Assembly (NCBI RefSeq): GCF_000775915.1
Contig: NZ_BBLT01000004.1
Span: 62,001 to 126,000 of the forward strand
Length of the DNA: 64,000 nucleotides
Direction: 5' to 3'
Origin: Sporocytophaga myxococcoides
GTDB lineage: Bacteria > Bacteroidota > Bacteroidia > Cytophagales > Cytophagaceae
Below the pieces are notes generated by a model. The model made no database searches and had not been told where the DNA came from. It worked only from the letters and a program-made list of their open reading frames with translations. Position 1 is the first letter of the stretch. The number at the start of each line of letters is the position of its first letter. This document shows, piece after piece, positions 18,294 to 27,512 of the stretch. The position numbers were made by a program, and so were the translations under genes.

Positions 18294-19229
18294 TCAAATC
18301 TTACCTATTGATTCTCTGAGCTTTTTAACTATCACTTCATTAATTTTAACCAATGACTCATAGGTCCACCCTGCTACATGCGGGGTAAACAACATATTTT
18401 CTCTTTCAACCAGATTCTGAAGATTAAGTTTTTGAATCGATGTTAATGTTTCAAATTTTTCATTTTCAAGAACATCTAATGCTGCCCCTCTTATCTTACC
18501 TGAATCCAATGCTTCTATCAAATCTGCCTGTTTCACAATTTCTCCTCTGGCGGTATTAACTAACCAGAAATCCTTTGTAAAGTTTTTGATAAATTTCTTA
18601 TCAACCATTCCTCTTGACACTTCTGTCAATGGGATATGCAGACTTAATACATCAGCATTTTTAAATATATTTTCTATTGTAACTTCTTCAGCAAATTCGT
18701 CCGAATATCCTGATATATATTTATCATAGGCTATAACCCTGCATCCAAAACCTTTGATCCTTTTAGCAAATGCTCTACCCATGTTACCATAACCAATAAT
18801 TCCGATCGTAAGCCCTCCTATTTCATATCCTCTGTTTTTTTCTCTCTTCCATATTCCGTTCCTCACTTCCTTGTCTCCTGTCTGCATCTTGTTCATTAAT
18901 GATAGAAGCATTCCAACAGCATGTTCGCCAACTGCATCTCTGTTTCCTTCAGGAGCATTTAAAACTTTTATCTTTCTTCGCTCGACTTCTTCTATGTCAA
19001 TTTGATCTAGCCCTGCCCCGGCTCTTGCTATTATCTTAAGACTAGATGCCTTTTCCAATAAGTCCTTATCGATTTTCACTTTGCTTCTTACTATCAGCCC
19101 TTCATAATTCATCACAATCTTTAAAAGATCGGCTCGGGTAATAGACGGCCTGTAATCAGGTACTATGCCTATCCCTTCCAACATAGAAACTATGGAAGGA
19201 TGCATTTCATCAACAATAATAAATTTCAT
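18294..19229 (-). CDS. serA: D-2-hydroxyacid dehydrogenase (phosphoglycerate dehydrogenase-like)
   Basis: A 311-residue NAD-dependent dehydrogenase. The Rossmann motif is TIGIIGYGNMGRAFAKR (about 143-158). Catalytic Arg is in NTARGEIV, Glu in LDVLENEK, and His in FTPHVAGWT. The length matches the short form lacking the C-terminal ACT/regulatory domain. 3-phosphoglycerate oxidation in serine synthesis is the likeliest role, but related 2-ketoacid reductases look alike. It is 8 bp downstream of mgtE. Confidence 0.82.
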   Translation of the reverse strand: MKFIIVDEMHPSIVSMLEGIGIVPDYRPSITRADLLKIVMNYEGLIVRSKVKIDKDLLEKASSLKIIARAGAGLDQIDIEEVERRKIKVLNAPEGNRDAVGEHAVGMLLSLMNKMQTGDKEVRNGIWKREKNRGYEIGGLTIGIIGYGNMGRAFAKRIKGFGCRVIAYDKYISGYSDEFAEEVTIENIFKNADVLSLHIPLTEVSRGMVDKKFIKNFTKDFWLVNTARGEIVKQADLIEALDSGKIRGAALDVLENEKFETLTSIQKLNLQNLVERENMLFTPHVAGWTYESLVKINEVIVKKLRESIGKI

Positions 19230-19237
19230 GATTTCTT

Positions 19238-20590
19238 TTACAAATGATAAAGCGACTGGGCGACTAGGAAATAAATTGCAAGACCTAAAAGGTCATTAGC
19301 TGTTGTAATGAAAGGACCAGCGGCAAGGGCAGGATTATATCCTAATTTATCTAAAACCAAAGGTGTTATGGTACCCATTACTGTTGCTAATAACACAACA
19401 CTCATAAGTGCTGTTGAAACAATAATCGCCAATTTGGTATCTTCTCCCAAAATCATATTCAGGCCGAATACAAGCGAACTTAATGCTATTCCATTAATTA
19501 GCGCCACGATTAATACTTTCAAAAAACTAGCGAAATTGAATGATCCATATCCAGACTCTTTGGCCAAAGACTGGACCACAACAGAACTTGTTTGTATTCC
19601 TACATTTCCGCCAGTAGCTGTGATCAAGGGAATGAAAAATGCCATTGCGGGAATCATACTTATGTCTTTTTCAAAAAGGCCTATAAACTTTGCCCCAAGC
19701 ATCCCACCTGACATTCCAATAATAAGCCAGGGCAATCTCACCTTAGATAATGTCCAGACGCTGTCATCGTCTTCTGCAGGACCACTGATACCAGCCATCA
19801 TCTGAATATCCTGCTCAGCTCTTTCTTTGATAACGTCAACAATATCGTCAATGGTAATTCTGCCAAGCAGTTTCCCATGCACATTCACAACAGGAATAGC
19901 TTCAAGGTCATACTTTTCCATGATCTGCGATACCTCTTCAGCACTGATAAATGTTTCGACTGCAATAATTTCGGGTTCGTATATATCAGCTATCAAAGTA
20001 TTATCATCTGCAAGCAACATCTTCTTTAGTGATACTATCCCCAGAAGCTTGTCCAGGTTGTCCACTACGTATACAGAATGTATTCTGGAAACATTTCTGG
20101 ATTGTCTTCTTATTTCTTCGATGCATTGGGTTACAGACCAGTTAAGGTTTGCCCGGATCAACTCCTTTGCCATCAAACCTCCTGCACAATCTTCATCGTA
20201 ATGAATAAGATCTCTGATATGATCAGCTTTTTCTTTGTTATCAACAAGGGAAATTACTTCTTCCTTTGTTTTAACAGGTAATTCATTGATTATATCTACT
20301 GCATCATCTGAATCTATGAAACTAATGTATGCCGCGATTTCATCAGGATTAAATTCTTTTAAAAGTCTTTTTCTATATTCCGAATCGAGTTCTCTTATAA
20401 CCTGAGCTCCGGTTTCATTCTCAAGTAGCTTTATTACATATTTAGAGTGAACAGAATCCAGTTCGTGCACCACAGAAGATATATCCTGAGGATGCAATTC
20501 ATCCAATTGCTCCCTGATCCATGAATTCTTCCTGGCATCCACTGCCTGAATAAACGAATCCAAATATTCCTCTGTCAACTCAAACTGCAT
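19238..20590 (-). CDS. mgtE: magnesium transporter MgtE
   Basis: A 450-residue Mg2+ channel/transporter with the complete MgtE layout: an acidic N-terminal helical domain (1-130, with LHPQDISSVVHELD), two CBS domains (about 135-255), and a five-helix pore (about 285-450) with GGNVGIQTSSVVVQSLA and GPFITTANDLLGLAIYF. The N and CBS domains gate the pore in response to cytosolic Mg2+. Gene spacing of 4-8 bp places it in an operon with rsmA and the dehydrogenase. Confidence 0.95.
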   Translation of the reverse strand: MQFELTEEYLDSFIQAVDARKNSWIREQLDELHPQDISSVVHELDSVHSKYVIKLLENETGAQVIRELDSEYRKRLLKEFNPDEIAAYISFIDSDDAVDIINELPVKTKEEVISLVDNKEKADHIRDLIHYDEDCAGGLMAKELIRANLNWSVTQCIEEIRRQSRNVSRIHSVYVVDNLDKLLGIVSLKKMLLADDNTLIADIYEPEIIAVETFISAEEVSQIMEKYDLEAIPVVNVHGKLLGRITIDDIVDVIKERAEQDIQMMAGISGPAEDDDSVWTLSKVRLPWLIIGMSGGMLGAKFIGLFEKDISMIPAMAFFIPLITATGGNVGIQTSSVVVQSLAKESGYGSFNFASFLKVLIVALINGIALSSLVFGLNMILGEDTKLAIIVSTALMSVVLLATVMGTITPLVLDKLGYNPALAAGPFITTANDLLGLAIYFLVAQSLYHL

Positions 20591-20594
20591 CGTT

Positions 20595-21377
20595 CTACTC
20601 TTTGATTATCATACAAGTTAGATTTATAAAATCCTCTACGGACAACTGTTCAGCACGTTTCTCCATGATGGGATTGGCAAGAACAGATTCTGTCAAATTT
20701 AGGCTTTTTAAGGCATTTCTCAAGGTCTTCCTTCTGCTGCTAAAACTTTGTTTGACTATTTTTTTGAAGTCTTCATCAGAACAAGGCATTGTAGTACGCT
20801 GATTACGCCGTATCCTTATAACACCAGATTTAACTTTTGGAGGAGGATTAAATACATGTTCATCAACAGTGAATAAGTATTCCATATCATAGTATGCTTG
20901 AAGCAATACGCTGAGAATTCCATAATCTTTATTTCCAGGACCAGAAGTTAACCTTTTGGCCACTTCTTTCTGAAGCATTCCCACGACTTCGACGATCTGT
21001 TCCTTGTAATTCAAAACTTTAAAAAAGATTTGAGAAGAAATGTTATATGGAAAGTTTCCAATAATGGCAAATTGACCTTCAAAATATTTTTCTAAAGGAA
21101 GTCTCAAAAAATCTCCTTCAATGATATTATTATGTAATTCCGGATATTTTATTTTCAGATACTGAACAGACTCTTTGTCAATTTCACTTACAAACAGAGA
21201 ATATTTTTTTTCCTGCAATAAAAAATCAGTGAGTACTCCCATTCCAGGGCCAATCTCCAGAACATTCGTATATCCTTTATAACCAGACAGTCCGTCTACT
21301 ATATCTTTGGCAATACTCAGGTCATTGAGAAAATGCTGACCAAGAAACTTTTTAGGCTTTACAGATTTCATTCCCAA
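20595..21377 (-). CDS. rsmA: 16S rRNA dimethyladenosine transferase RsmA/KsgA
   Basis: Dimethylates two adjacent adenosines in the 3' hairpin of 16S rRNA. KKFLGQHFLND (9-19) opens the fold. SAM motif I is EIGPGMGVLT (41-50). Motif IV is NFPYN (108-112), with Phe instead of the more usual Leu. The C-terminal helical domain has FSSRRKTLRNAL. Of the two near start codons (Met1 and Met3), Met3 (MKSVKPKKFLGQ) also fits. It is first in the rsmA-mgtE-serA run. Confidence 0.95.
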   Translation of the reverse strand: MGMKSVKPKKFLGQHFLNDLSIAKDIVDGLSGYKGYTNVLEIGPGMGVLTDFLLQEKKYSLFVSEIDKESVQYLKIKYPELHNNIIEGDFLRLPLEKYFEGQFAIIGNFPYNISSQIFFKVLNYKEQIVEVVGMLQKEVAKRLTSGPGNKDYGILSVLLQAYYDMEYLFTVDEHVFNPPPKVKSGVIRIRRNQRTTMPCSDEDFKKIVKQSFSSRRKTLRNALKSLNLTESVLANPIMEKRAEQLSVEDFINLTCMIIKE

Positions 21378-21485
21378 AAGTAATCATTTAAGGTTACCTT
21401 TTTTGCATGAAAGGTATTCAGATATAAATAGTAATTATATGGTAATATTTTAGTTTTTCTTTTTCGTACCTGTTTCGTAAATTTT

Positions 21486-21523
21486 CAAAAACAGCATATT
21501 TCAATTGAAGTGTGCTGTTTTTG
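21486..21523. repeat. long hairpin (inverted repeat) upstream of leucyl aminopeptidase
   Basis: An 11-bp perfect inverted repeat (21486-21496 with 21513-21523) encloses a second small palindrome, TTCAATTGAA (21500-21509). It is in the divergent rsmA/pepA spacer, where no upstream transcript needs terminating, and its right arm contains the -33 TTTG box of the pepA promoter. Confidence 0.65.
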
Positions 21524-21548
21524 TTTTAAAAGGGAAATGATAAATTTG
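21520..21548 (+). promoter_or_regulatory. promoter of the aminopeptidase-pdxA operon
   Basis: TTTG at 21520-21523, a 17-bp spacer, then TAAATTTG at 21541-21548, an exact match to the Bacteroidota sigma-ABfr consensus TTTG / TAnnTTTG. Transcription would start near 21552, about 18 nt before the ATG. Confidence 0.75.
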
Positions 21549-21569
21549 CCGTTCACAGATTAAGAAAGT

Positions 21570-22997
21570 ATGATCCGGTTAAATTTTGAAGGTAATATTT
21601 CTGAAACAGAAAATCTTGCTATTTTGGCAGATTCTATAACAGATGTAAAAAAGTACTTAAATAAGGCCGAAGAAATTGAATATGTTGAAAAAAAACTGGA
21701 AACTACTTCTATAGTTGCTGTTAACCAACTATATAGAAATGTCTATATTATCTCTTTCAACAGCAAGACCTTTGATTATTCCAACAAAGAAAAATTAAGA
21801 AAGACCGGTGCAGAACTTTGCTCTTTAATAAAAAAGGAAAAGCTGAAAACAATCCAGATAACAGGCTCTTTCGGTGAAGGAACCCTTGCCCTGGCAGAAG
21901 GTATTGCCTTAAGTGCTTACAATTTCAGCAAATACAAATCCGCTGCAACTTCAACCTTTCCTGAAAAAATCAATATATATTCAGAGGATTTAAACGAAAG
22001 TGATATTCTTGATCTTCAAAATATTATACATGGAGTTTACCACACGAGAAACCTTGTCAATGAACCGGTAAATTTCCTGACAGCAGAGCAACTAGGAAAA
22101 GAATTTAAAGCTTTAGGGAAAGAAGCTGGATTTAATGTTGAAGTATTTGATAAGCAAAAGATAACAGATCTTAAAATGGGGGGCTTATTAAGCGTTAACT
22201 TAGGGAGCCCGAATCCACCGGTATTTATCATAGCCGAATACAAACCAGCAAATGCCATAAATGCCAAACCTTATGTTCTAATTGGCAAAGGTGTTGTTTA
22301 TGATACAGGAGGACTATCGCTTAAGCCCACTCCAAACTCCATGGATCTGATGAAATCTGACATGGCAGGAGGAGCAGCAGTGGCAGGGATCTTATATGCT
22401 ATTGCCAAAAGTAAACTTCCTTTATACATCATTGGTCTTGTACCAGCTACAGAAAATCGACCAGATGGTAATGCCATGACTCCTGGGGATGTTATAAAGA
22501 TGTATGATGGCACGACTGTGGAAGTTTTGAATACTGATGCAGAAGGCAGACTAATATTGGCAGATGCATTGGCTTATGCAGCCCAATATGATCCTGTTTT
22601 TGTGGCAGATCTTGCTACATTAACAGGAGCAGCTGCAAGGGCAATCGGAAAAGAGGGCATTGTATATATGGGAACTGCTAAAGAAGAATTGAAAAATATT
22701 CTGGAAAATTCTGGAAAAACAGTTTATGAAAGGCTGGTTGAATTTCCTCTTTGGGAAGAATATGGAAAACAATTACAATCTGATATCGCTGATCTTAAAA
22801 ATATAGGATCCGGAGATGCCGGTGCTATTACTGCAGGAAAATTTATGCAGCATTTCGTAAAATATGACTGGTTACACCTTGATATTGCAGGAAGTGCATT
22901 TTTAACTTCTGAAGATAGCTATAGAGGAAAGAACGGCACAGGAACTGGCGTTCGGTTATTTTATGATTTTTTCAAAAAATTAAGTCAACAAAACTAA
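21570..22997 (+). CDS. pepA: leucyl aminopeptidase, M17 family
   Basis: A 475-residue cytosolic hexameric aminopeptidase removing N-terminal residues from peptides. The catalytic domain has VLIGKGVVYDTGGLSLKP (about 236-253) with active-site Lys and metal Asp, MDLMKSDMAGGAAV, and the M17 signature NTDAEGRLILAD (321-332). The C-terminal DIAGSAF and GTGTGVRL are conserved. The N-terminal 150 residues are the variable macro-like domain. It is 2 bp upstream of pdxA. Confidence 0.94.
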   Translation: MIRLNFEGNISETENLAILADSITDVKKYLNKAEEIEYVEKKLETTSIVAVNQLYRNVYIISFNSKTFDYSNKEKLRKTGAELCSLIKKEKLKTIQITGSFGEGTLALAEGIALSAYNFSKYKSAATSTFPEKINIYSEDLNESDILDLQNIIHGVYHTRNLVNEPVNFLTAEQLGKEFKALGKEAGFNVEVFDKQKITDLKMGGLLSVNLGSPNPPVFIIAEYKPANAINAKPYVLIGKGVVYDTGGLSLKPTPNSMDLMKSDMAGGAAVAGILYAIAKSKLPLYIIGLVPATENRPDGNAMTPGDVIKMYDGTTVEVLNTDAEGRLILADALAYAAQYDPVFVADLATLTGAAARAIGKEGIVYMGTAKEELKNILENSGKTVYERLVEFPLWEEYGKQLQSDIADLKNIGSGDAGAITAGKFMQHFVKYDWLHLDIAGSAFLTSEDSYRGKNGTGTGVRLFYDFFKKLSQQN

Positions 22998-22999
22998 AA

Positions 23000-24028
23000 A
23001 TGGGATACTTAACAAATAATTCAGAAAAACCTGTAATCGGAATTACACTGGGAGATTTTAATGGGATAGGTCCGGAGGTAATTATTAAAACATTGTCAGA
23101 TAGCAGAATCACAAAAATCTGCTTACCCATTGTTTATGGTTCTGTTAAAATTTTCAGCAAGTACAAAAAACTGATTGAAACGTCCGAGGAATTGCATTTT
23201 CATCAGACAAAAAATACGGAAGGGGTTAATCCTAAGAAAATTAACATTATTAATTGCTGGGAAGAAGATTACGAAATTAATCCTGGAAAGCCCACTGCAG
23301 AGTCAGGACAATCTGCATACATATCACTTTCACGAGCTGCTGAAGATTTATTTTCCGGCAAGCTCGATGCTTTGGTAACTGCCCCGATTAACAAGAAGAA
23401 TATTCAATCTGAGGAATTTAAATTCCCAGGACATACAGAGTTTTTCACACACAAAAGTGGAGTAAACGACAGTTTAATGCTATTAGTAAGTGAAGATCTC
23501 AGGGTCGGTGTAGTTACTGGCCATATTCCCCTTTCTGAAGTGAAAAAATCTTTGACTAAGGAAAAGTTGCTTTCCAAAATCAATGTATTATATAAAGCGT
23601 TGAAAAATGATTTTGGAATATTGAAACCAAAAATAGCCTTATTAGGGTTAAATCCACATGCAGGTGAAGAAGGATTATTGGGGAAAGATGAAATAGAATT
23701 ACTTACTCCACTTATTGAAGAGTTAAAAGCTAAAGGAGTTTTAATCTTTGGCCCATTTTCGGCAGATGGTTTTTTTGGAACAAAACAGTACAAAAAATTT
23801 GATGCTGTTTTAGGAATGTACCATGATCAAGGACTTATACCATTCAAAACCCTGGCATTTGATTCGGGAGTAAATTATACTTCAGGCCTTCCCGTAATCA
23901 GAACTTCTCCTGACCATGGCACAGGGTATGACATAGCTGGGAAAAATATTGCGAACGAATCTTCGTTCAGGGAAGCAGTGTTTTTGGCATGCGATATAGT
24001 AAAAAACCGCAAACCGGTGACAGTTTAG
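23000..24028 (+). CDS. pdxA: 4-hydroxythreonine-4-phosphate dehydrogenase PdxA
   Basis: NAD-dependent step of the DXP-dependent pyridoxal 5'-phosphate pathway. The 342-residue protein has GITLGDFNGIGPEVI at its start, VTAPINKKNIQ, the metal/substrate His in FPGHTEFFTH, GLNPHAGEEGLLG, MYHDQGLIPFKTLAFDSGVN and the C-terminal RTSPDHGTGYDIAGKN. All are family signatures. It is probably cotranscribed with pepA. Confidence 0.95.
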   Translation: MGYLTNNSEKPVIGITLGDFNGIGPEVIIKTLSDSRITKICLPIVYGSVKIFSKYKKLIETSEELHFHQTKNTEGVNPKKINIINCWEEDYEINPGKPTAESGQSAYISLSRAAEDLFSGKLDALVTAPINKKNIQSEEFKFPGHTEFFTHKSGVNDSLMLLVSEDLRVGVVTGHIPLSEVKKSLTKEKLLSKINVLYKALKNDFGILKPKIALLGLNPHAGEEGLLGKDEIELLTPLIEELKAKGVLIFGPFSADGFFGTKQYKKFDAVLGMYHDQGLIPFKTLAFDSGVNYTSGLPVIRTSPDHGTGYDIAGKNIANESSFREAVFLACDIVKNRKPVTV

Positions 24029-24101
24029 CCAGTGAATAAAAATCAAAAACACTGATTATCAATACAAAAACCTTACAAATGTGTTACTTCAAATTAACAT
24101 T

Positions 24102-24131
24102 TTTGTTAATTAAAATAATATATTAACTTTG
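24102..24131 (+). promoter_or_regulatory. promoter of the yceD-rpmF-plsX-fabH-acc operon
   Basis: TTTG at 24102-24105, an 18-bp spacer, then TAACTTTG at 24124-24131: an exact Bacteroidota promoter. Because the -7 box ends at 24131, a TTG start at 24129 for the next gene cannot be used; the first start downstream of the transcript start is the ATG at 24156. Confidence 0.8.
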
Positions 24132-24155
24132 CGCCCTAGATTTCAGGGCGGAGCT

Positions 24156-24707
24156 ATGACTTGTATGAAAGGATTAAGAACTTTTGACATCGAAATAGTA
24201 AGTCTTAGTAATTCGAAACACTACTATGACTACACTCTGGACAGTACGTTTTTTGAGAATTTTGAAGACAGCCTGTTAGAAAAAGGTCAGCTGAAAGTAA
24301 CTGTGATGCTTAATAAATCGGAAACGATGATACAAGCATCAATTGCTGTAGAAGGCTGGGTAGAATTAATATGTGACAGAAGCCTGGACCCTTTTGAATA
24401 TCAAATCAATACAAATGATCAGATTATATTCAAATATGGAAAGGAATATGCGGAAATCAGTGAAGAAATTATCACTATTCCTTTTGAAACTCAAAAATTA
24501 AATCTGTCACAGTTTATATATGAATTCATAGGACTGGCTGTTCCGATGAAAAAACTTCATCCAAAATTCATAAAAGAAGAAGAAGAAGAAAATGATGAAG
24601 AAGAAACGCTTTTGATTTATTCTACTCCAATTGACCTGGATGAAGACGAACTTAAAGACGACGAAATAGATCCCAGATGGGATATATTAAATAAATTAAA
24701 AAAATAA
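24156..24707 (+). CDS. yceD: YceD family protein (DUF177)
   Basis: A small acidic protein of the DUF177/YceD family, nearly always encoded just before rpmF. In plants and bacteria the family is linked to 23S rRNA accumulation. VEGWVELICDRSLDPFEY matches the family core; the usual Cys pair is reduced here to one Cys. The C-terminus is acidic (runs of Glu, and IDLDEDELKDDEIDPRWDIL). The start is placed at ATG 24156 (or 24165, MKGLRTFDIEIV) because a longer TTG start overlaps the promoter. It is 17 bp from rpmF. Confidence 0.88.
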   Translation: MTCMKGLRTFDIEIVSLSNSKHYYDYTLDSTFFENFEDSLLEKGQLKVTVMLNKSETMIQASIAVEGWVELICDRSLDPFEYQINTNDQIIFKYGKEYAEISEEIITIPFETQKLNLSQFIYEFIGLAVPMKKLHPKFIKEEEEENDEEETLLIYSTPIDLDEDELKDDEIDPRWDILNKLKK

Positions 24708-24724
24708 TAAATTAATCAAATACA

Positions 24725-24916
24725 ATGGCTCATCCTAAGAGAAAAATTTCGAAAACCAGAAGAGACAAAAGAAGAACTCATTATAAGGCAAGTGCTCCGA
24801 CATTATCAATTTGTCCAACTACTGGAGAAGCACACTTGAGACACAGAGCACATTGGTCTGAAGGTAAATTATATTACAAAGGCCAAGTTGTAATGGAAAA
24901 AGAGATCCTGGCATAA
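24725..24916 (+). CDS. rpmF: 50S ribosomal protein L32
   Basis: 63 residues, highly basic. [20 protein letters not shown] is the canonical start (family MAVPKRK), followed by [16 protein letters not shown]. Only one cysteine remains, so this is a zinc-free variant of the ribbon. It lies between yceD and plsX, as in many bacteria. Confidence 0.97.
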   Translation: MAHPKRKISKTRRDKRRTHYKASAPTLSICPTTGEAHLRHRAHWSEGKLYYKGQVVMEKEILA

Positions 24917-24925
24917 AATAACTCT

Positions 24926-25867
24926 ATGAGAATTGCATTGGATGCAATGGGTGGTGATTACGCCCCCCAGGCTGTCCTTCAGGGTGCTTTAATGGCAAAG
25001 GAGTCTTTTTCCAAAGAAAACAAAGAAATAGTTTTAATTGGAAATCAGGCGATCATTCACTCCCATTTTGAAAAATTGGGAGCTGATAAAAATGCTTTTG
25101 AAATTGTACATACTGAAGATGTAATACAAATGGGTGAACACCCGACTAAAGCTATTGGTCAAAAGCCAAACTCCAGCATTATGTTAGGTTTCAAAATGCT
25201 TAAGGAAAAGTCAGTTGACGCCTTTTGCAGTGCCGGCAATACAGGAGCAATGCTTGTCGGCTCACTTTTTACAATAAAAGCAATACCGGGAATCGACAGA
25301 CCTGGAATTGCTGGTTTTATCCCTAAAGAAGACGGCAGATACGGAATTCTTCTGGACGTAGGAGCTAATGCAGATTGCAAACCTGAGTTTTTAGATCAAT
25401 TTGCGGTACTTGGCTCTTTATATTCGAAATATATTTTTAATATAGAAAATCCCAAAGTAGGTTTAATGAACCTGGGAGAAGAAGAGCAAAAAGGTACAAT
25501 CCTGACTCAAGCAACTCATCAGCTACTGAAAAATAATCCAAAAATTAACTTCGTAGGAAATATTGAAGGCAGAGATGCTTTTAATGATAGAGCTGATGTA
25601 ATTGTTACAGATGGTTTTACGGGAAATGTTGTCCTTAAGCTGGCAGAAACATTTTATGAACTAATGGAAAAGAGAAATTTCATGGATCCATTCATAGAAT
25701 TGTTCAATTATGCTGGTGTAGGCGGTAGCCCTATCCTTGGTGTTAATGGTAATGTTATTATCGGCCACGGAGTTTCCACACCAATTGCAATCAAAAATAT
25801 GCTTAACCTGGCAGTTCAACTTACCGAAGCCGGAATAGTAGATAAAATTAAAAACGCATACAATTAA
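24926..25867 (+). CDS. plsX: phosphate acyltransferase PlsX
   Basis: Makes acyl-phosphate from acyl-ACP for phospholipid synthesis. The 313-residue sequence starts with [16 protein letters not shown], contains [15 protein letters not shown] and [15 protein letters not shown], and ends with [17 protein letters not shown], all PlsX signatures. It is ten bases after rpmF and 14 before fabH. Confidence 0.97.
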   Translation: MRIALDAMGGDYAPQAVLQGALMAKESFSKENKEIVLIGNQAIIHSHFEKLGADKNAFEIVHTEDVIQMGEHPTKAIGQKPNSSIMLGFKMLKEKSVDAFCSAGNTGAMLVGSLFTIKAIPGIDRPGIAGFIPKEDGRYGILLDVGANADCKPEFLDQFAVLGSLYSKYIFNIENPKVGLMNLGEEEQKGTILTQATHQLLKNNPKINFVGNIEGRDAFNDRADVIVTDGFTGNVVLKLAETFYELMEKRNFMDPFIELFNYAGVGGSPILGVNGNVIIGHGVSTPIAIKNMLNLAVQLTEAGIVDKIKNAYN

Positions 25868-25881
25868 ATCTTATCAGGCAG

Positions 25882-26880
25882 ATGAGCAAATTAAGAGCTG
25901 CTATTACAGGGGTTGGAGGTTATGTTCCAGATTACATTCTAACCAATAAAGAGCTCGAAAAACTGGTTGACACCACAGACGAATGGATATTGACCAGAAC
26001 AGGAATCAGGGAAAGAAGACTGCTTAAAAACCCAGGAGAAGGAACTTCTAATATTGCGATTCATGCAGTGAATGAGTTATTAAAAAAGACTAATACCAAT
26101 CCTGATGAAATCGACCTATTAATTTGCTGCACTACAACGCCAGACTATGTATTTCCTGCTACTGGCAATTTACTTTGCGACATGGCAGGGTTAAAAAATG
26201 CATTCAGTTATGACCTTAATGCGGCTTGTTCAGGTTTTATTTATGGCCTGGTAACAGGAAGTCAGTTTATTGAAAGCGGAAAATTCAAAAAAGTAATCGT
26301 AGTTGGTGGAGATAAAATGTCTTCTATTATCAACTATGAAGACCGTACTACCTGCATAATTTTCGGAGATGGTGCGGGTGCTGTACTTTTAGAACCGGAC
26401 ACTACTGGCCACGGAGTAATGGACAGTGTATTGAAAACCGATGGTTCCGGAGCAAAATATCTATGCATGAAAGCCGGGGGAAGCAGAAAACCTGCCAGCC
26501 TGGAAACTATTGCTGCCAAAGAACATTTTGCTTACCAGGAGGGTGCCACAGTTTTCAAATTTGCTGTTACCAATATGGCAGATGTTTCTGCAGAAATTAT
26601 GCGCAGAAACAACCTCACTTCAAGCGATGTTGCATGGCTTGTCTCCCACCAGGCAAACAAAAGAATCATCGATGCTACTGCAGAACGCATGGGTCTGGAT
26701 GACAAAAAAGTACTCATCAATATTGACCGTTATGGCAATACTACCAATGGCACAATTCCTCTTCTTCTTTGGGATTATGAGAAAAAATTCAAGAAAGGGG
26801 ACAATGTTGTAATGGCTGCATTTGGCGGAGGCTTCACTTGGGGGTCAGTATACTTGAAATGGGCATATGACCCTAAATAA
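25882..26880 (+). CDS. fabH: 3-oxoacyl-ACP synthase III FabH
   Basis: Condenses acetyl- or branched acyl-CoA with malonyl-ACP to start fatty acid synthesis. The catalytic triad is visible: Cys116 in NAACSGFIYG, His256 in VSHQANKRI, Asn286 in YGNTTNGTIP. The 332-residue length is standard. In this phylum FabH often primes branched-chain fatty acids; that preference cannot be read from sequence. Confidence 0.96.
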   Translation: MSKLRAAITGVGGYVPDYILTNKELEKLVDTTDEWILTRTGIRERRLLKNPGEGTSNIAIHAVNELLKKTNTNPDEIDLLICCTTTPDYVFPATGNLLCDMAGLKNAFSYDLNAACSGFIYGLVTGSQFIESGKFKKVIVVGGDKMSSIINYEDRTTCIIFGDGAGAVLLEPDTTGHGVMDSVLKTDGSGAKYLCMKAGGSRKPASLETIAAKEHFAYQEGATVFKFAVTNMADVSAEIMRRNNLTSSDVAWLVSHQANKRIIDATAERMGLDDKKVLINIDRYGNTTNGTIPLLLWDYEKKFKKGDNVVMAAFGGGFTWGSVYLKWAYDPK

Positions 26881-26944
26881 TACAACCCCTCAATATATTA
26901 ACCAGGAAAATTTCGATATTTGAAAAAACATTTACAAGCAGAAT

Positions 26945-27433
26945 ATGAAAGCTAAAGAAATACAGGAGTTGCTGGACTTTATCGCAAGTTCAGGTCTTGC
27001 TGAGGTTAACATCGAAACAGAACAATTTAAAATTGCTGTAAAAAAATATTCAGAACCTCAGGCTCTAACAGTAACTCAGGTTCCTCAGGCTATTGCTCAA
27101 CCTGTAGCTCCGGCACAGGCAACGGCTGCGCAACCAGCAGCGCAACCTAAAGTAGAAACTCCTTCTACTCCTGCAGACTCATCAAACAAAAATCTTATTA
27201 CAATCAAATCACCAATGATTGGTACTTTCTACAGATCAGCTAATCCTGATTCTCCATCATTTGTGAACGTAGGTGATGAAGTAAAACAGGGTCAGACTGT
27301 TTGTATCATCGAGGCTATGAAATTATTCAATGAAATTGAATCAGAAGTTTCTGGTAAAATTGTAAAAGTTCTCGTAGAAAATGCGACTCCAGTAGAATAC
27401 GATCAGCCACTATTCCTGGTAGAACCTAAATAA
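26945..27433 (+). CDS. accB: acetyl-CoA carboxylase biotin carboxyl carrier protein
   Basis: A 162-residue carrier subunit. The N-terminal helical segment (1-45) is followed by an Ala/Pro/Gln-rich flexible linker (about 50-85) and a biotinyl domain (about 88-162). The biotinylated Lys is in EAMKLFNEI (Lys126). The thumb motif [20 protein letters not shown] is present. It is separated from accC by a hairpin terminator. Confidence 0.96.
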   Translation: MKAKEIQELLDFIASSGLAEVNIETEQFKIAVKKYSEPQALTVTQVPQAIAQPVAPAQATAAQPAAQPKVETPSTPADSSNKNLITIKSPMIGTFYRSANPDSPSFVNVGDEVKQGQTVCIIEAMKLFNEIESEVSGKIVKVLVENATPVEYDQPLFLVEPK

Positions 27434-27452
27434 CGAGAGTACAGCATTTTGA

Positions 27453-27478
27453 AAAGGGATGTCCTATCCCTTTTTTTT
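27453..27478 (+). terminator. terminator/attenuator between accB and accC
   Basis: An 8-bp stem (27453-27460 with 27466-27473), a 5-nt loop, and T8 overlapping and following it. It sits inside the accB-accC operon, so partial readthrough would set the ratio of carrier to carboxylase. Confidence 0.8.
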
Positions 27479-27512
27479 ATGACCAAAATTTCAATTTTAA
27501 TTAACCATATCT

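Noticed and set aside
19308-19805. 165-codon open frame opposite mgtE
   Set aside because: Antisense to the conserved pore domain of MgtE; no family motif.
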